Positions 16,306 to 25,131 of a DNA stretch of 32,162 nucleotides are shown piece after piece (the first letter of the stretch is position 1; every line of letters begins with the position of its first letter). The stretch is taken from positions 1 through 32,162 of the forward strand of contig SLDA01000050.1 of NCBI GenBank assembly GCA_007125545.1. The letters run 5' to 3'. The notes under the pieces were generated by a model. It saw nothing but the letters and a program-made list of their open reading frames with translations. It made no database searches and was not told where the DNA came from. The DNA comes from Thermoflexales bacterium (lineage in GTDB: Bacteria > Chloroflexota > Anaerolineae > B4-G1 > SLSP01). A program made the translations under genes and the position numbers.

Positions 16306-17280
16306 ATGGAATCCGAGAACTCTGTCGTGGTAGCTGCCCCCTCTGTAGAGGAGGCGATTATCATTGGTCTCACGCGCCTGACCGCAACGCGTGACGAAGT
16401 GGAAATCGAAGTGGTTGATGAGGGTAGTCGCGGATTCCTGGGCATTGGCTCCCGAGAGGCGCGGGTCCGAGTGACACGCAAGCTGGAAAGCGCTGCTCGG
16501 ACAGAAGCTGCGGATGAGCCCGCCGCCACCGCCGTGCCTGTGTATGAACAACCCGAACGGCAACGCGAAGCCGAGATTGCGACGCCACCCGAACCGGTCG
16601 AGGATGCCGAAGAGACGGTGGTGGCGGAGGAAGCGCCTGAACCGGTGGTGATCGAGGTCTCCGAGACCGAGGAAGCTGCTCCTGAGCCAGTGCCTGCACC
16701 GGAACCGGAAAGAGCGCAACCCGAGAGGCGCGAGCGTCCGGCGAGAAAGCCGGGTAGAGAAAAGCGACCGCCTCGTGGTCAGCGGCAACCCGGTCAGGAG
16801 GTAGATCGTGAGCGCTTGGAGCCGATCGCGAAGGAGATCACATCCAGTTTGCTGCCCGGTCTGGAGATTGAGACCGCGCTGGAGTGGGTAGAGGAAGACC
16901 GCCCGACCTTATGGATTAGTCTGGGAGGACGCGATGCGGATGCGCTGGTCGGTCCGCGCGCGCGTAACTTGCACGCTGCCCAATACTTGATCCGGGCCTT
17001 GATCTATCGCCGGCTCGACGGCGATTATAACGTCGTGGTGGATGCAGATGGGTATCGGAAGCGTCGTCGCCGCAGTCTCGAGTCCCTGGCGGAGAGCAAA
17101 GCCGATCGTGCTGTGGAGTTAGGACATGCGATTCGACTTCGTCCTATGCCGGCTCATGAGCGGCGCATCGTCCACATCACGCTGCGTCAGGACGACCGAG
17201 TGATCACGGAGAGCGTCGGCAAAGGGCGCGACCGGGCCGTGACGATCGTTCCCCAGACGCCGTCCGATCCGGCTGCTTGA
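16306..17280 (+). CDS. jag: Jag/KhpB-like RNA-binding protein (Jag-N, E/P-rich linker, KH, R3H)
   Basis: N-terminal SVEEAIIIGLTRLTATRDEVEIEVVDEGSRGFLGIGSREARV; R3H-like SKADRAVELGHAIRLRPMPAHERRIVHITL; follows yidC. Confidence 0.92.
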   Translation: MESENSVVVAAPSVEEAIIIGLTRLTATRDEVEIEVVDEGSRGFLGIGSREARVRVTRKLESAARTEAADEPAATAVPVYEQPERQREAEIATPPEPVEDAEETVVAEEAPEPVVIEVSETEEAAPEPVPAPEPERAQPERRERPARKPGREKRPPRGQRQPGQEVDRERLEPIAKEITSSLLPGLEIETALEWVEEDRPTLWISLGGRDADALVGPRARNLHAAQYLIRALIYRRLDGDYNVVVDADGYRKRRRRSLESLAESKADRAVELGHAIRLRPMPAHERRIVHITLRQDDRVITESVGKGRDRAVTIVPQTPSDPAA

Positions 17281-17331
17281 GCGTCATGCCCGGTGCAGTC
17301 ACTCTGCTCACGACGACCGGCCTTGGCTGAG

Positions 17332-18183
17332 ATGTCGGACGGCGCTTCGGTTGGATATCTTGCCATTGGCCATGTGACCCGCGACTTACGGGCTGATGCC
17401 TCTTTTGCTGTGGGAGGCACCGTTTCTTATGCTGCGCTCACGGCTGCTGCGCTGGGACGGCGCGCTGCTGTCCTAACCAGTGCGGCATCCGACTTCGACT
17501 TCTCGGTGTTCAACCATTCGGTCGCGGTGAGGTATAGTCGTGCCTCCCACACGACGACCTTTCATAATCTTTACACGAATGGAACCCGCCAGCAGATGGT
17601 ATACAGCGTAGCTGCGCCTCTCTTACCCGAACTGGTGCCGCTGGACTGGCGGTCGGCAGATATCGTCCACGTGGGTCCGGTGATGGGCGAATGTGATCCT
17701 GACCTGGTACACACCTTTTCATCAGAAACCTTCGTTGGCGTCACTGCGCAAGGGTGGATGCGTGCACAGAATGGGACGGGTCGTGTCGCTCCGCATCCGT
17801 GGCAACCTTCAGATGGCCTCTTGGCACGAGCCTCAGCTGTCGTCTTCAGTTTGGACGACATACAGGGTGAATGGCTTCGGGCAGAGGAGCTTGCGGCACG
17901 AACGCGGATCTTGGTGGTCACGATGGGTGCGCGGGGTGGCGTGCTCTTCTTCGAGGGCGTCACACACCCTTTCCCGGCTCTGAAGGTTCCGGAGACGGAT
18001 CCCACCGGGGCTGGAGATATCTTTGCGGCGGTGTTCTTCTGCAAAGTCGCGTCTGGATTGACGGCGACCATCGCGGCGCGCTATTCTGCCTGTGTAGCAT
18101 CGCGTTCGGTGGGACGCAGGGGCATCAACGGCGTGCCTTGTGCCGAAGATCTTGCCTACTGCGACGGGCTTTTCTCAGTATAG
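17332..18183 (+). CDS. PfkB-family carbohydrate kinase-like protein
   Basis: YLAIGHVTRDLR..AVGGTVSYAALTAAALGRRAAVLTSAASDF; VTMGARGGVLFFEG; VPETDPTGAGDIFAAVF (DTGAGD-type motif). Start uncertain (GTG 17293 or ATG 17332). Confidence 0.85.
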   Translation: MSDGASVGYLAIGHVTRDLRADASFAVGGTVSYAALTAAALGRRAAVLTSAASDFDFSVFNHSVAVRYSRASHTTTFHNLYTNGTRQQMVYSVAAPLLPELVPLDWRSADIVHVGPVMGECDPDLVHTFSSETFVGVTAQGWMRAQNGTGRVAPHPWQPSDGLLARASAVVFSLDDIQGEWLRAEELAARTRILVVTMGARGGVLFFEGVTHPFPALKVPETDPTGAGDIFAAVFFCKVASGLTATIAARYSACVASRSVGRRGINGVPCAEDLAYCDGLFSV

Positions 18184-18192
18184 GATGATTCG

Positions 18193-19014
18193 ATGACCAG
18201 GCGCTACGCGTTTGCCAATCAGAAGGGGGGCGTGGGAAAGACCACCACGGTCGTCAACATCGCTGCGGCGATCGCCTCTTGGGGGCACCGCGTTCTGGTA
18301 ATCGATATGGATCCCCAGTGCAATGCGACTACGAGCCTCGGCGTAAACTCTCGTGAACTCACAAACTCTATTTACGATGTACTGCTAAATGAACGAGCTC
18401 TTGTGGAAGTGGTGCATCCGACACAGTGGAATGGGTTGGATCTGGCACCCAGTACGCCCAATCTCGCGGCTGCCACGGTCGAGCTCAACGGTCAGCCGCC
18501 CCGCGACCGTGTTGAGCGACTTGCGACGGCCCTCTTCGCCGTTGAGGACTATGCCTATATTTTGATTGATTCCCCGCCGAGCTTGGGAGTCTTGACTGTC
18601 AACGCTTTGGTAGCCGTTCAGGGCGCTATTGTCCCAGTGCAGTGTGAATACCTTGCGCTGGAAGGGCTAACCCAACTTGCGCATACGATTTCCCTCGTCC
18701 AGCGAGGGCTTAATCGTGATCTGTCCATCCGTGGGGTGGTGATGACCATGTTCGATCGCCGCACCACGCTGTCACATCAGGTGGTCGAAGAGGTGCGGCG
18801 GTATTTCCCGGATCAGGTATTTGAGACCGTTATCCCGCGCAGTGTGCGGCTTAGCGAGGCGCCGAGTTATGGGGAGCCAGGCGTGCTATATGCACCGCGG
18901 TCAACGGGCGCGCAGGCCTATCTCGCGTTGGCCCGCGAGGTCCTGCTTGCCGATGGTGAGGCGGTAACGTGGCAACCTGACGTTGCCGGGTTGGTACGGA
19001 GCGATAGCTCCTGA
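18193..19014 (+). CDS. parA: ParA/Soj-family ATPase
   Basis: YAFANQKGGVGKTTTVVNIAAAIA (deviant Walker A), VLVIDMDPQCNATTSLG, YILIDSPPSLGVLTVNAL. Confidence 0.95.
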   Translation: MTRRYAFANQKGGVGKTTTVVNIAAAIASWGHRVLVIDMDPQCNATTSLGVNSRELTNSIYDVLLNERALVEVVHPTQWNGLDLAPSTPNLAAATVELNGQPPRDRVERLATALFAVEDYAYILIDSPPSLGVLTVNALVAVQGAIVPVQCEYLALEGLTQLAHTISLVQRGLNRDLSIRGVVMTMFDRRTTLSHQVVEEVRRYFPDQVFETVIPRSVRLSEAPSYGEPGVLYAPRSTGAQAYLALAREVLLADGEAVTWQPDVAGLVRSDSS

Positions 19015-19047
19015 GACGGTCGAAGGAACCGCTACAGCAGATTGCTC

Positions 19048-21480
19048 TCAAGTCCCCGGGTAGATCTGATAGCGCTTCCGTATGCAGAGGATGGCCGAAT
19101 TCGCCGCTTGCTGAACGCCAGCATCGGACTCTCCGAGGAGCGGATCCAGGATTCGTAGGTCGGCTTTACGACCTATCTGCGCTAACGTGAGGGCGCTCAG
19201 GATCTTCGCGTCGACGTTGCCCTCGTGTGCTGCGCGTCCGAGCATCTCCAGCGCGGCATCTCCCACGCCTAGTCCGAGACCCTGACGTGCAGCCCATGCA
19301 ATGAGCCATTCCATTTGATCGACTTGGGGCGGTTTGGGTATGCGTGTTTGGCGCCCGATACGTTCCTCTTGCCGCTGCAGGGCGCTATCAGCAGCGGACC
19401 GAACGAGCCATTCCGAATCCTCGCGTGCCATCTCCAGCAACCGCTCTCGGGCCCAGTCTTCCATCACATATCCCAGTCCGTGCGCAACAGCACGGCGGAC
19501 CAGTAAGTCTGGGTGTGCTGTAGCTTCTTCCAGCGCTTGCCATCCCTCGGACGATGCGCTTAATGCTTCGGCTATGACCAGCATCAGCGTGTCAGGGGCG
19601 TCCGGAAGACTCTCTGCCAGGTAAGCTGTGGCGCCTGCTGTGTGGGTGTCGCGGAGAGCGAGGACGGCACTCTCACGGAGGCCATCGTTGGATTCACGCA
19701 GTGCGGCGGCCAAGACCGCCATATCCCGTGATGCCCCTGCCCAGCCCAGTCCCCGCAAGGCAGCTTTTCGTACGTCGAGCGACGTATGCCGAAGCATGCG
19801 CAGGAAGAAGGCGCGAGCCCCTTCGCCGGCGACAAGATTCAGGGCTTGGCCCAGCCGGAGCCGTGTCTCATAGTCGAGTGCGTCTCTCATAAAGGTTTGG
19901 GCGATTGAGCGTGTGAGTTGCTTGCGCCACGGACGGTCTGATTCGGCAACTATACCCCAGCGTGCTGCACGGAGTAGAGCGTCTTGATCATCGTAGACGT
20001 CAGCATGGTTGATGATCACACCGACTGTGGTCTCGACATCTGCCAACCCTGCATAGAACTCGGAAAGTGTGAACCACAGGGGATCGTGGAGGTGGTCACG
20101 GACAATCTCTTCTCCCCTCTCATCCAGTGCGAGGTGCAGCGCGGTAAGATAGTCCTCCCATATCGGATGGATCGGCACCCACGTTTTGCCCTTCTGAACC
20201 AAGATCCCCGACTCCTCGACAAGCTGTCGCACGGCCCTATCAAGTCGACGTGGACGATCCTCTTTCGGGGGTAGGAGCTCCTCGATCAGCTCGAGGATCT
20301 GCTGTCCCGTCATAGACACGGATTCCAGGCGATGGGCGGCAGCGACGGACACGATAGCACGAAGGGCCAAGTCTCTAGCCATTTCCGCAACTGCCTCTTG
20401 CCCCTTTCCCAGGTCCACAGCCTCAAGGTTCGTCTCCAGTAGACGCCCCAAGATCTCAGCAGGACGTTCCGGCAACTCCTGTGTGCGTAAGTAGAGGATG
20501 GCTCGAAGATGCAGTTCCCAGAGTGGACTCTGGGCAGCGACAGAACACAATAGCGTCTCCAGCGCCGTGTCCGAAAGCGGAGTCGTGGCTCCACCCAGCT
20601 CTTGAGACCAATGCTGGAGGAGATTCGGTATATTTATCTCGGTTGTCGGGGGCAGCAACCGGGCAGGGACAAACCCCACCTCTACCAGGTCACCGTAGCC
20701 TTCATCGCTCGACGCAATGAGCCACAAGGCATCGTGACATTGTGCGTCGGCTTCAGCGATCCAGTGAGCCATCTGTGTGCGAGTGTCGGGCGCGAGCAGA
20801 TCCCAATCATCGACCACAATAAGGCAGCTTTCCTTGCGAAGCTGTTGAAGGATCCACTTCGAGGCCAACCCAGGCACCACTGAGGCTGCGAGGTTGGCGA
20901 TCCGTTCCTCGGACGAGACAAGCTCGCCGTCTCTCGTTGTGCCGGCTTCAGCGCTGTCGATCCAGAAGGGAAGGCGCTTAGCAGACGACTTGTCATTTTG
21001 GGCCGGCGAATCGGTAGCATGCCACACTGAGAGGATAAGGGTGGTCGTGCGCCCGGAACCAGGAGGGCCGGTGATAATGACCTTGTTGTGCCCTTCCAGC
21101 AGCCCTGCGTACGGCACCGTGATCGAACGGGCTGACCGAGCGGCTTCACCCAGGGTGGTAGGGAGCGGGGCGAACGCCAGAAAACTGGGTTCTTGCATGA
21201 TCGATTCAGGAGCTTTGGGCCTAAGGAGCAAGCGCTGCCGGAGAACGGCCTTGAGGGCCCGTACGAATTTTTCCTCCCGGCTGGCCTGGACGCGAGATCT
21301 CCATGCGACAAAAGGCTCCCAGATGCTCTTTAGGGTACTCTGAATCGCTGTCCGTTGGCTGTAGAGCAGTCCGATAAGGATCCACGCCAATAGCGCTCCG
21401 ATGAGCGCGGAACGGAAATCGAACGCCCATCCTTCCTGACGCTGAGAGATCGTGGATGATAGCCAGATCGCAGCTTGCAA
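19048..21480 (-). CDS. membrane-anchored P-loop (NACHT/STAND-like) NTPase with C-terminal HEAT-like repeats
   Basis: N-terminal TM ALIGALLAWILIGLLY; Walker A VIITGPPGSGRTTTLIL; Walker B-like CLIVVDDWD; C-terminal repeats LDVRKAALRGLGWAG..., DGLRESAVLALRDTH..., LVRRAVAHGLGYV.... Start appears to be TTG, 3 nt after the upstream stop; an internal start is possible. Confidence 0.78.
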   Translation of the reverse strand: MQAAIWLSSTISQRQEGWAFDFRSALIGALLAWILIGLLYSQRTAIQSTLKSIWEPFVAWRSRVQASREEKFVRALKAVLRQRLLLRPKAPESIMQEPSFLAFAPLPTTLGEAARSARSITVPYAGLLEGHNKVIITGPPGSGRTTTLILSVWHATDSPAQNDKSSAKRLPFWIDSAEAGTTRDGELVSSEERIANLAASVVPGLASKWILQQLRKESCLIVVDDWDLLAPDTRTQMAHWIAEADAQCHDALWLIASSDEGYGDLVEVGFVPARLLPPTTEINIPNLLQHWSQELGGATTPLSDTALETLLCSVAAQSPLWELHLRAILYLRTQELPERPAEILGRLLETNLEAVDLGKGQEAVAEMARDLALRAIVSVAAAHRLESVSMTGQQILELIEELLPPKEDRPRRLDRAVRQLVEESGILVQKGKTWVPIHPIWEDYLTALHLALDERGEEIVRDHLHDPLWFTLSEFYAGLADVETTVGVIINHADVYDDQDALLRAARWGIVAESDRPWRKQLTRSIAQTFMRDALDYETRLRLGQALNLVAGEGARAFFLRMLRHTSLDVRKAALRGLGWAGASRDMAVLAAALRESNDGLRESAVLALRDTHTAGATAYLAESLPDAPDTLMLVIAEALSASSEGWQALEEATAHPDLLVRRAVAHGLGYVMEDWARERLLEMAREDSEWLVRSAADSALQRQEERIGRQTRIPKPPQVDQMEWLIAWAARQGLGLGVGDAALEMLGRAAHEGNVDAKILSALTLAQIGRKADLRILDPLLGESDAGVQQAANSAILCIRKRYQIYPGT

Positions 21481-21483
21481 AGC

Positions 21484-22185
21484 CTAAGCCTCATTCTCCT
21501 GTGTTTCAACGACGAGCCGGTATCCTTGTCCCCGTTCGCTGACGATGCGCTGGGGCTCGCGGGGATCCTCTTCGACCTTCTGGCGTAGATACCAGATGTA
21601 GAGTTTAAGATAGTCCCGCCGATTCGAATACTCGGGCCCCCACACGCGCCGCAAGAGCGTGTCGTGGCTGACGGTTCGTCCCGCGTCCTGAACGAGAGCA
21701 GAGAGCAACTGGAATTCGGTGGGTGTGAGACTCACCTCGCGACTATCAATCTTGACCTCGTGGGTGTCGAGGTTCACCTGAAGGCCCCCTGCCTCGAAAA
21801 CGGTCTGTTCACCTCGGGCGCGCCGAGCTCGTGAGAGCGCGGCTTTGACACGCGTGACCAACTCTTTATACCCAAAGGGTTTCACGATGTAGTCATCGGC
21901 ACCCAAGCCGAGGCCATAGGTAATATTGTGTTCGTCGCCCAGCGCGGTGAGGAATAGAACGGGTGCATCTGTAATGCGCCGCAGTCCCTCGTAGACGTGC
22001 CACCCATCCATGTCCGGCATCAAGATATCCAGCAGGACCAGGCTAGGGGCCACCTGTCGTGCCAACTTGAGACCGGCTTCTCCGTGGTTGGCTACCTTGA
22101 CCTCATAACCGGCGCGCTCCAGCAGGAGTTGTACCAACTGGGCCAGGGCTTCATCATCCTCAATCAATAGAATCGTCTCGGTCAT
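21484..22185 (-). CDS. OmpR/PhoB-family response regulator
   Basis: Receiver ILLIEDDEALAQLV..LVLLDILMPDMDGW..LFLTAL..GADDYIVKPF; C-terminal winged helix LTPTEFQLLSALVQDAGRTVSHDTLLRRVWGPEYSNRRDYLKLYIWYLRQKVEEDP. Confidence 0.96.
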   Translation of the reverse strand: MTETILLIEDDEALAQLVQLLLERAGYEVKVANHGEAGLKLARQVAPSLVLLDILMPDMDGWHVYEGLRRITDAPVLFLTALGDEHNITYGLGLGADDYIVKPFGYKELVTRVKAALSRARRARGEQTVFEAGGLQVNLDTHEVKIDSREVSLTPTEFQLLSALVQDAGRTVSHDTLLRRVWGPEYSNRRDYLKLYIWYLRQKVEEDPREPQRIVSERGQGYRLVVETQENEA

Positions 22186-22200
22186 TGTCTACTCCTGGAG

Positions 22201-22224
22201 GGCTGCTGTCACTTGGCAGCAGCC
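22201..22224 (-). promoter_or_regulatory. 8-bp stem-loop just upstream of the response regulator start
   Basis: GGCTGCTG-TCACTTGG-CAGCAGCC; on the minus strand it lies 16-39 nt upstream of the ATG. Confidence 0.5.
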
Positions 22225-22318
22225 GCTACTTCATCTTCATAAGGGTGAACGATGTTTGGGAAGATGAATCAGACCAAGCTCTGCATGATGTGGGCCAACC
22301 TGTACCTTCCCTATACCT

Positions 22319-22349
22319 ATAATAGGAAATAACTCAGGTTTGTCAAACC
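22319..22349 (-). promoter_or_regulatory. minus-strand promoter TTGACA-N16-TATTAT with a palindrome over the -35
   Basis: -35 complement TGTCAA 22341-22346, -10 complement ATAATA 22319-22324; perfect palindrome GGTTTGTCAAACC 22337-22349. Confidence 0.6.
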
Positions 22350-22414
22350 AAAAAGTGGTCGAGAGTTAGAAACTAACCATGATGGCAGGAGAGCCCTAAC
22401 ACCGCCATTCGCTC

Positions 22415-25114
22415 TTACCTAGCGAGTTCCCGTTCCAGCACGTGCTGCAGAAGGCTGCTTCCGATGTCCGCTGCGGCGCGGCTGCCTCGTGCAGAACTCT
22501 CAATCTCGTCGAGGAGTACCGCGACAGCATAGCGTGGGAGCGTAGCGGAGTTTAGGCCGATAAACCACGCTTGTTGTCGTTGTGGTCCCGCTAGCGAGAG
22601 GCCGGAATGGCCGACCGCCCCGCCATACGAGGACAACATCCGAAGCATCTGGTCCGCTACCTCAGCCTCGACCACGCGAGACGGGGCCGTCTCCGGGTTC
22701 TCATTGAACAGGCATCCCCTTTGAGGCTGACTGAGGATTTGCAGCGTTGGGAGGATGCCGTCATTGCCCAAAGTTGCCATAGCCAGGGCCATCTGCAGGG
22801 GTGTTACAAGGAGCTTGCCTTGCCCGAGAGCTTCGACCTGGGCCTCCAAGGGTGCCTCGGGCAGATCGGAGGCAACTGTAGGCAGAGCAAAGGAAGGGGC
22901 ATCGAGCAGCCCCCACGTGGCAAGCCAACTCGTGAAACGTTGATCACCCGCTTGCTGCGCGGTAACGACAAAGGGGTAAGGACAAGCTGACTGAAGTGCG
23001 GCGCTCCACAGATCAGCAGTCTGTGTAATTCCCGGCGGTTGGCGACATGCCAGGCTAATACCATTGAACGTGACGGACCGGGTAATCGGTGTGGCGGGCA
23101 CCAGCGTTGCATCGTCTTGGAGGGCGGACGCTAGAATGAAGGGCTGGAGACTGCTTCCCGGTTGTGCGAGTCCTTGTGTGGCCCGGTTGAGCAGGGGCGA
23201 GTTTGGTGCATCGCGCAGCGTTGCCCACTCCTGGGACACCGTCCCGGCGTTGTAGACCGGCGAGGAAGCCAACGCCAGAATTTCGCCGGTGCGCGCGTCG
23301 AGGAGCACGGCTGCTCCGACAGAGTCGCCGAGGAGGCTCTGTGCCGCTTCCTGGAGTCGAGCATCAATGGTAAGTTGGACATCTCGGCCCACAGGATCAA
23401 TATGGAGAAGTTGGTGCTCGAGCGCCTTCTGCGGCGTGATGCCAACTTCCCCTCGTAGGCGAGCATCGCAGGTCGCCTCTATACCGGCTGTCCCGTAAGC
23501 CAAGCTGGCGTAGCCGACCACCGGTGCGGCTTCGGGTACTGGATAGGTACGCGTGACGTATCCCTGCGGACTGAGCGTGATATCCGCGAGCGGAACGCCG
23601 TTGCGGTCGAGAATACGCCCGCGGCGAATACGGCCTTCCGCCAGGACGTATCTGGGGTTGGATAAGGACTGCTGCAGGCTTGCCGCGCGTGAAATGGCCC
23701 AGTAGCCGGTAATGAGCGCCGTGCTGAGAAGCAGCAGCATAAGTCCCTGGCCGAGATGAGCGGCCATGCGTTTGGGTGGCTGGTTGATCCCCGGCAGAAG
23801 TGAGAGATTAAGCGGCATCGGATGGGGAGCCGATAGATTCAGAAGCAGACCGGTGGCGATCAGGACGGTAGTCAACGATGACCCACCGTAGCTCAAGAAG
23901 GGCAGCGTTACCCCTGTCAAAGGAATGAGCTTGGCGTTGCCCCCTACGATCACCCATGTCTGCACGCCGATCAGCGCCGCGATGCCTCCGGCAAGTAAGG
24001 CCTCGAAACCGGACTCGGAGTCCTGAGCCAGACGAACACCCCGGTAGATGAATGCCGCAAGGAGCAGTAGCAAGCCCAGGCCGCCTGCAAGGCCAAATTC
24101 CTCGACCAAGGCAGCATAGACGAAGTCGGTATGCACAGCCGGAATAAGCCCAGGCAGCCCTTGGCCCAGACCTTGCCCGAACAAGCCTCCAGAGGCAAAG
24201 GCAAAAAGCGATTGTAGGATCTGGAATGCGCGGTCGGCTTGCGCCGGGGACCAGGGATCAAGCCATATATCGACGCGGAGCGCTACTCTACTTGAGAGCA
24301 GATAACCCGCCACCCCAACGGGTAGGAAGAGCGCGAAGCTGAGCAGCGTATACCAGGGATTGCCCCAGGCGAGGTAAATCATCAGCGCGAACGTCATGTA
24401 GAACAAGAGCGCCGCCCCCAAGTCCTGTTGCCATCCAAGCAAGAGCAGGGCTAGCCCTACCATTGCTGCCATCGGCCCGAGCACGACTAACCACAGTGGC
24501 TTACCGGCTGCCCGCATGCTGGGTAGGTCCCGCTTGTCGGCCAGGTAGGCGGCAAGATAGATCACCAGCAGCAATTTGAGTGGTTCTGAAGGTTGGAGAT
24601 AGATTCCCAGGGCCCCTAGCCAGAGCCGTTGACCATACCCGGATGGGTTTGTGCCGAAGATCAGCGTCATCCCGAGTAGGAGCAGGCCCGCTGTCAGAAG
24701 CGTATAGCGATAGCGACGCAGGATCCGGGTCAGGTTCGGTGTGACCGCCACTGCACACATCGCCGCACAGCCCATAAGCAACCAGAGCACTTGCTTGAGT
24801 AGCGGCGCCGGTGCGAGACGTGCTTGCAAGAGCAAGCCCCAACCCGTAAGTAGCGCCACAATGGGAAGCAGAACGAGATCGAAGCGTGTCAGCCGCCTGC
24901 GCAAGAAGAGTGCGCTCCCGCCCCACGCCAGGCTCCAACCCCCGACCACAATAACAATCTGCCAGAGGGTAAGGGTGACAGGATAGGGCGTTAGATGCAG
25001 GGTGATAGCTCCTGCGAGCATAAATAGCATCGCCAGGGCTGCTAAGAGCAGCGTGATCGTCTTCTCCGAGATAGACAACCGGTGCCGAAGCGGGCGAAAG
25101 GCTTGGGTTCCCAT
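22415..25114 (-). CDS. FtsW/RodA/SpoVE-family SEDS protein fused to a degenerate penicillin-binding (transpeptidase-like) domain
   Basis: SEDS part: YGQRLWLGALGIYLQPSEPLKLLLVIYLA, QSLFAFASGGLFGQGLGQGLPGLIPAVHTDFVYAALVEEFGLAGG, LPFLSYGGSSL. PBP part: EGRIRRGRILDRNGVPLADI, QPGSSLQPFILASAL, GQGKLLVTPLQMALAMATLGNDG. Start ATG 25114 (ORF opens at TTG 25135). Confidence 0.88.
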   Translation of the reverse strand: MGTQAFRPLRHRLSISEKTITLLLAALAMLFMLAGAITLHLTPYPVTLTLWQIVIVVGGWSLAWGGSALFLRRRLTRFDLVLLPIVALLTGWGLLLQARLAPAPLLKQVLWLLMGCAAMCAVAVTPNLTRILRRYRYTLLTAGLLLLGMTLIFGTNPSGYGQRLWLGALGIYLQPSEPLKLLLVIYLAAYLADKRDLPSMRAAGKPLWLVVLGPMAAMVGLALLLLGWQQDLGAALLFYMTFALMIYLAWGNPWYTLLSFALFLPVGVAGYLLSSRVALRVDIWLDPWSPAQADRAFQILQSLFAFASGGLFGQGLGQGLPGLIPAVHTDFVYAALVEEFGLAGGLGLLLLLAAFIYRGVRLAQDSESGFEALLAGGIAALIGVQTWVIVGGNAKLIPLTGVTLPFLSYGGSSLTTVLIATGLLLNLSAPHPMPLNLSLLPGINQPPKRMAAHLGQGLMLLLLSTALITGYWAISRAASLQQSLSNPRYVLAEGRIRRGRILDRNGVPLADITLSPQGYVTRTYPVPEAAPVVGYASLAYGTAGIEATCDARLRGEVGITPQKALEHQLLHIDPVGRDVQLTIDARLQEAAQSLLGDSVGAAVLLDARTGEILALASSPVYNAGTVSQEWATLRDAPNSPLLNRATQGLAQPGSSLQPFILASALQDDATLVPATPITRSVTFNGISLACRQPPGITQTADLWSAALQSACPYPFVVTAQQAGDQRFTSWLATWGLLDAPSFALPTVASDLPEAPLEAQVEALGQGKLLVTPLQMALAMATLGNDGILPTLQILSQPQRGCLFNENPETAPSRVVEAEVADQMLRMLSSYGGAVGHSGLSLAGPQRQQAWFIGLNSATLPRYAVAVLLDEIESSARGSRAAADIGSSLLQHVLERELAR

Positions 25115-25131
25115 AGTATAGGGTGAAGACC

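Noticed and set aside
20682-21311. 209-aa overlapping ORF in another frame of the NTPase gene
   Set aside because: Ser/Pro/Arg-rich shadow ORF; the 810-aa frame has clear Walker motifs.
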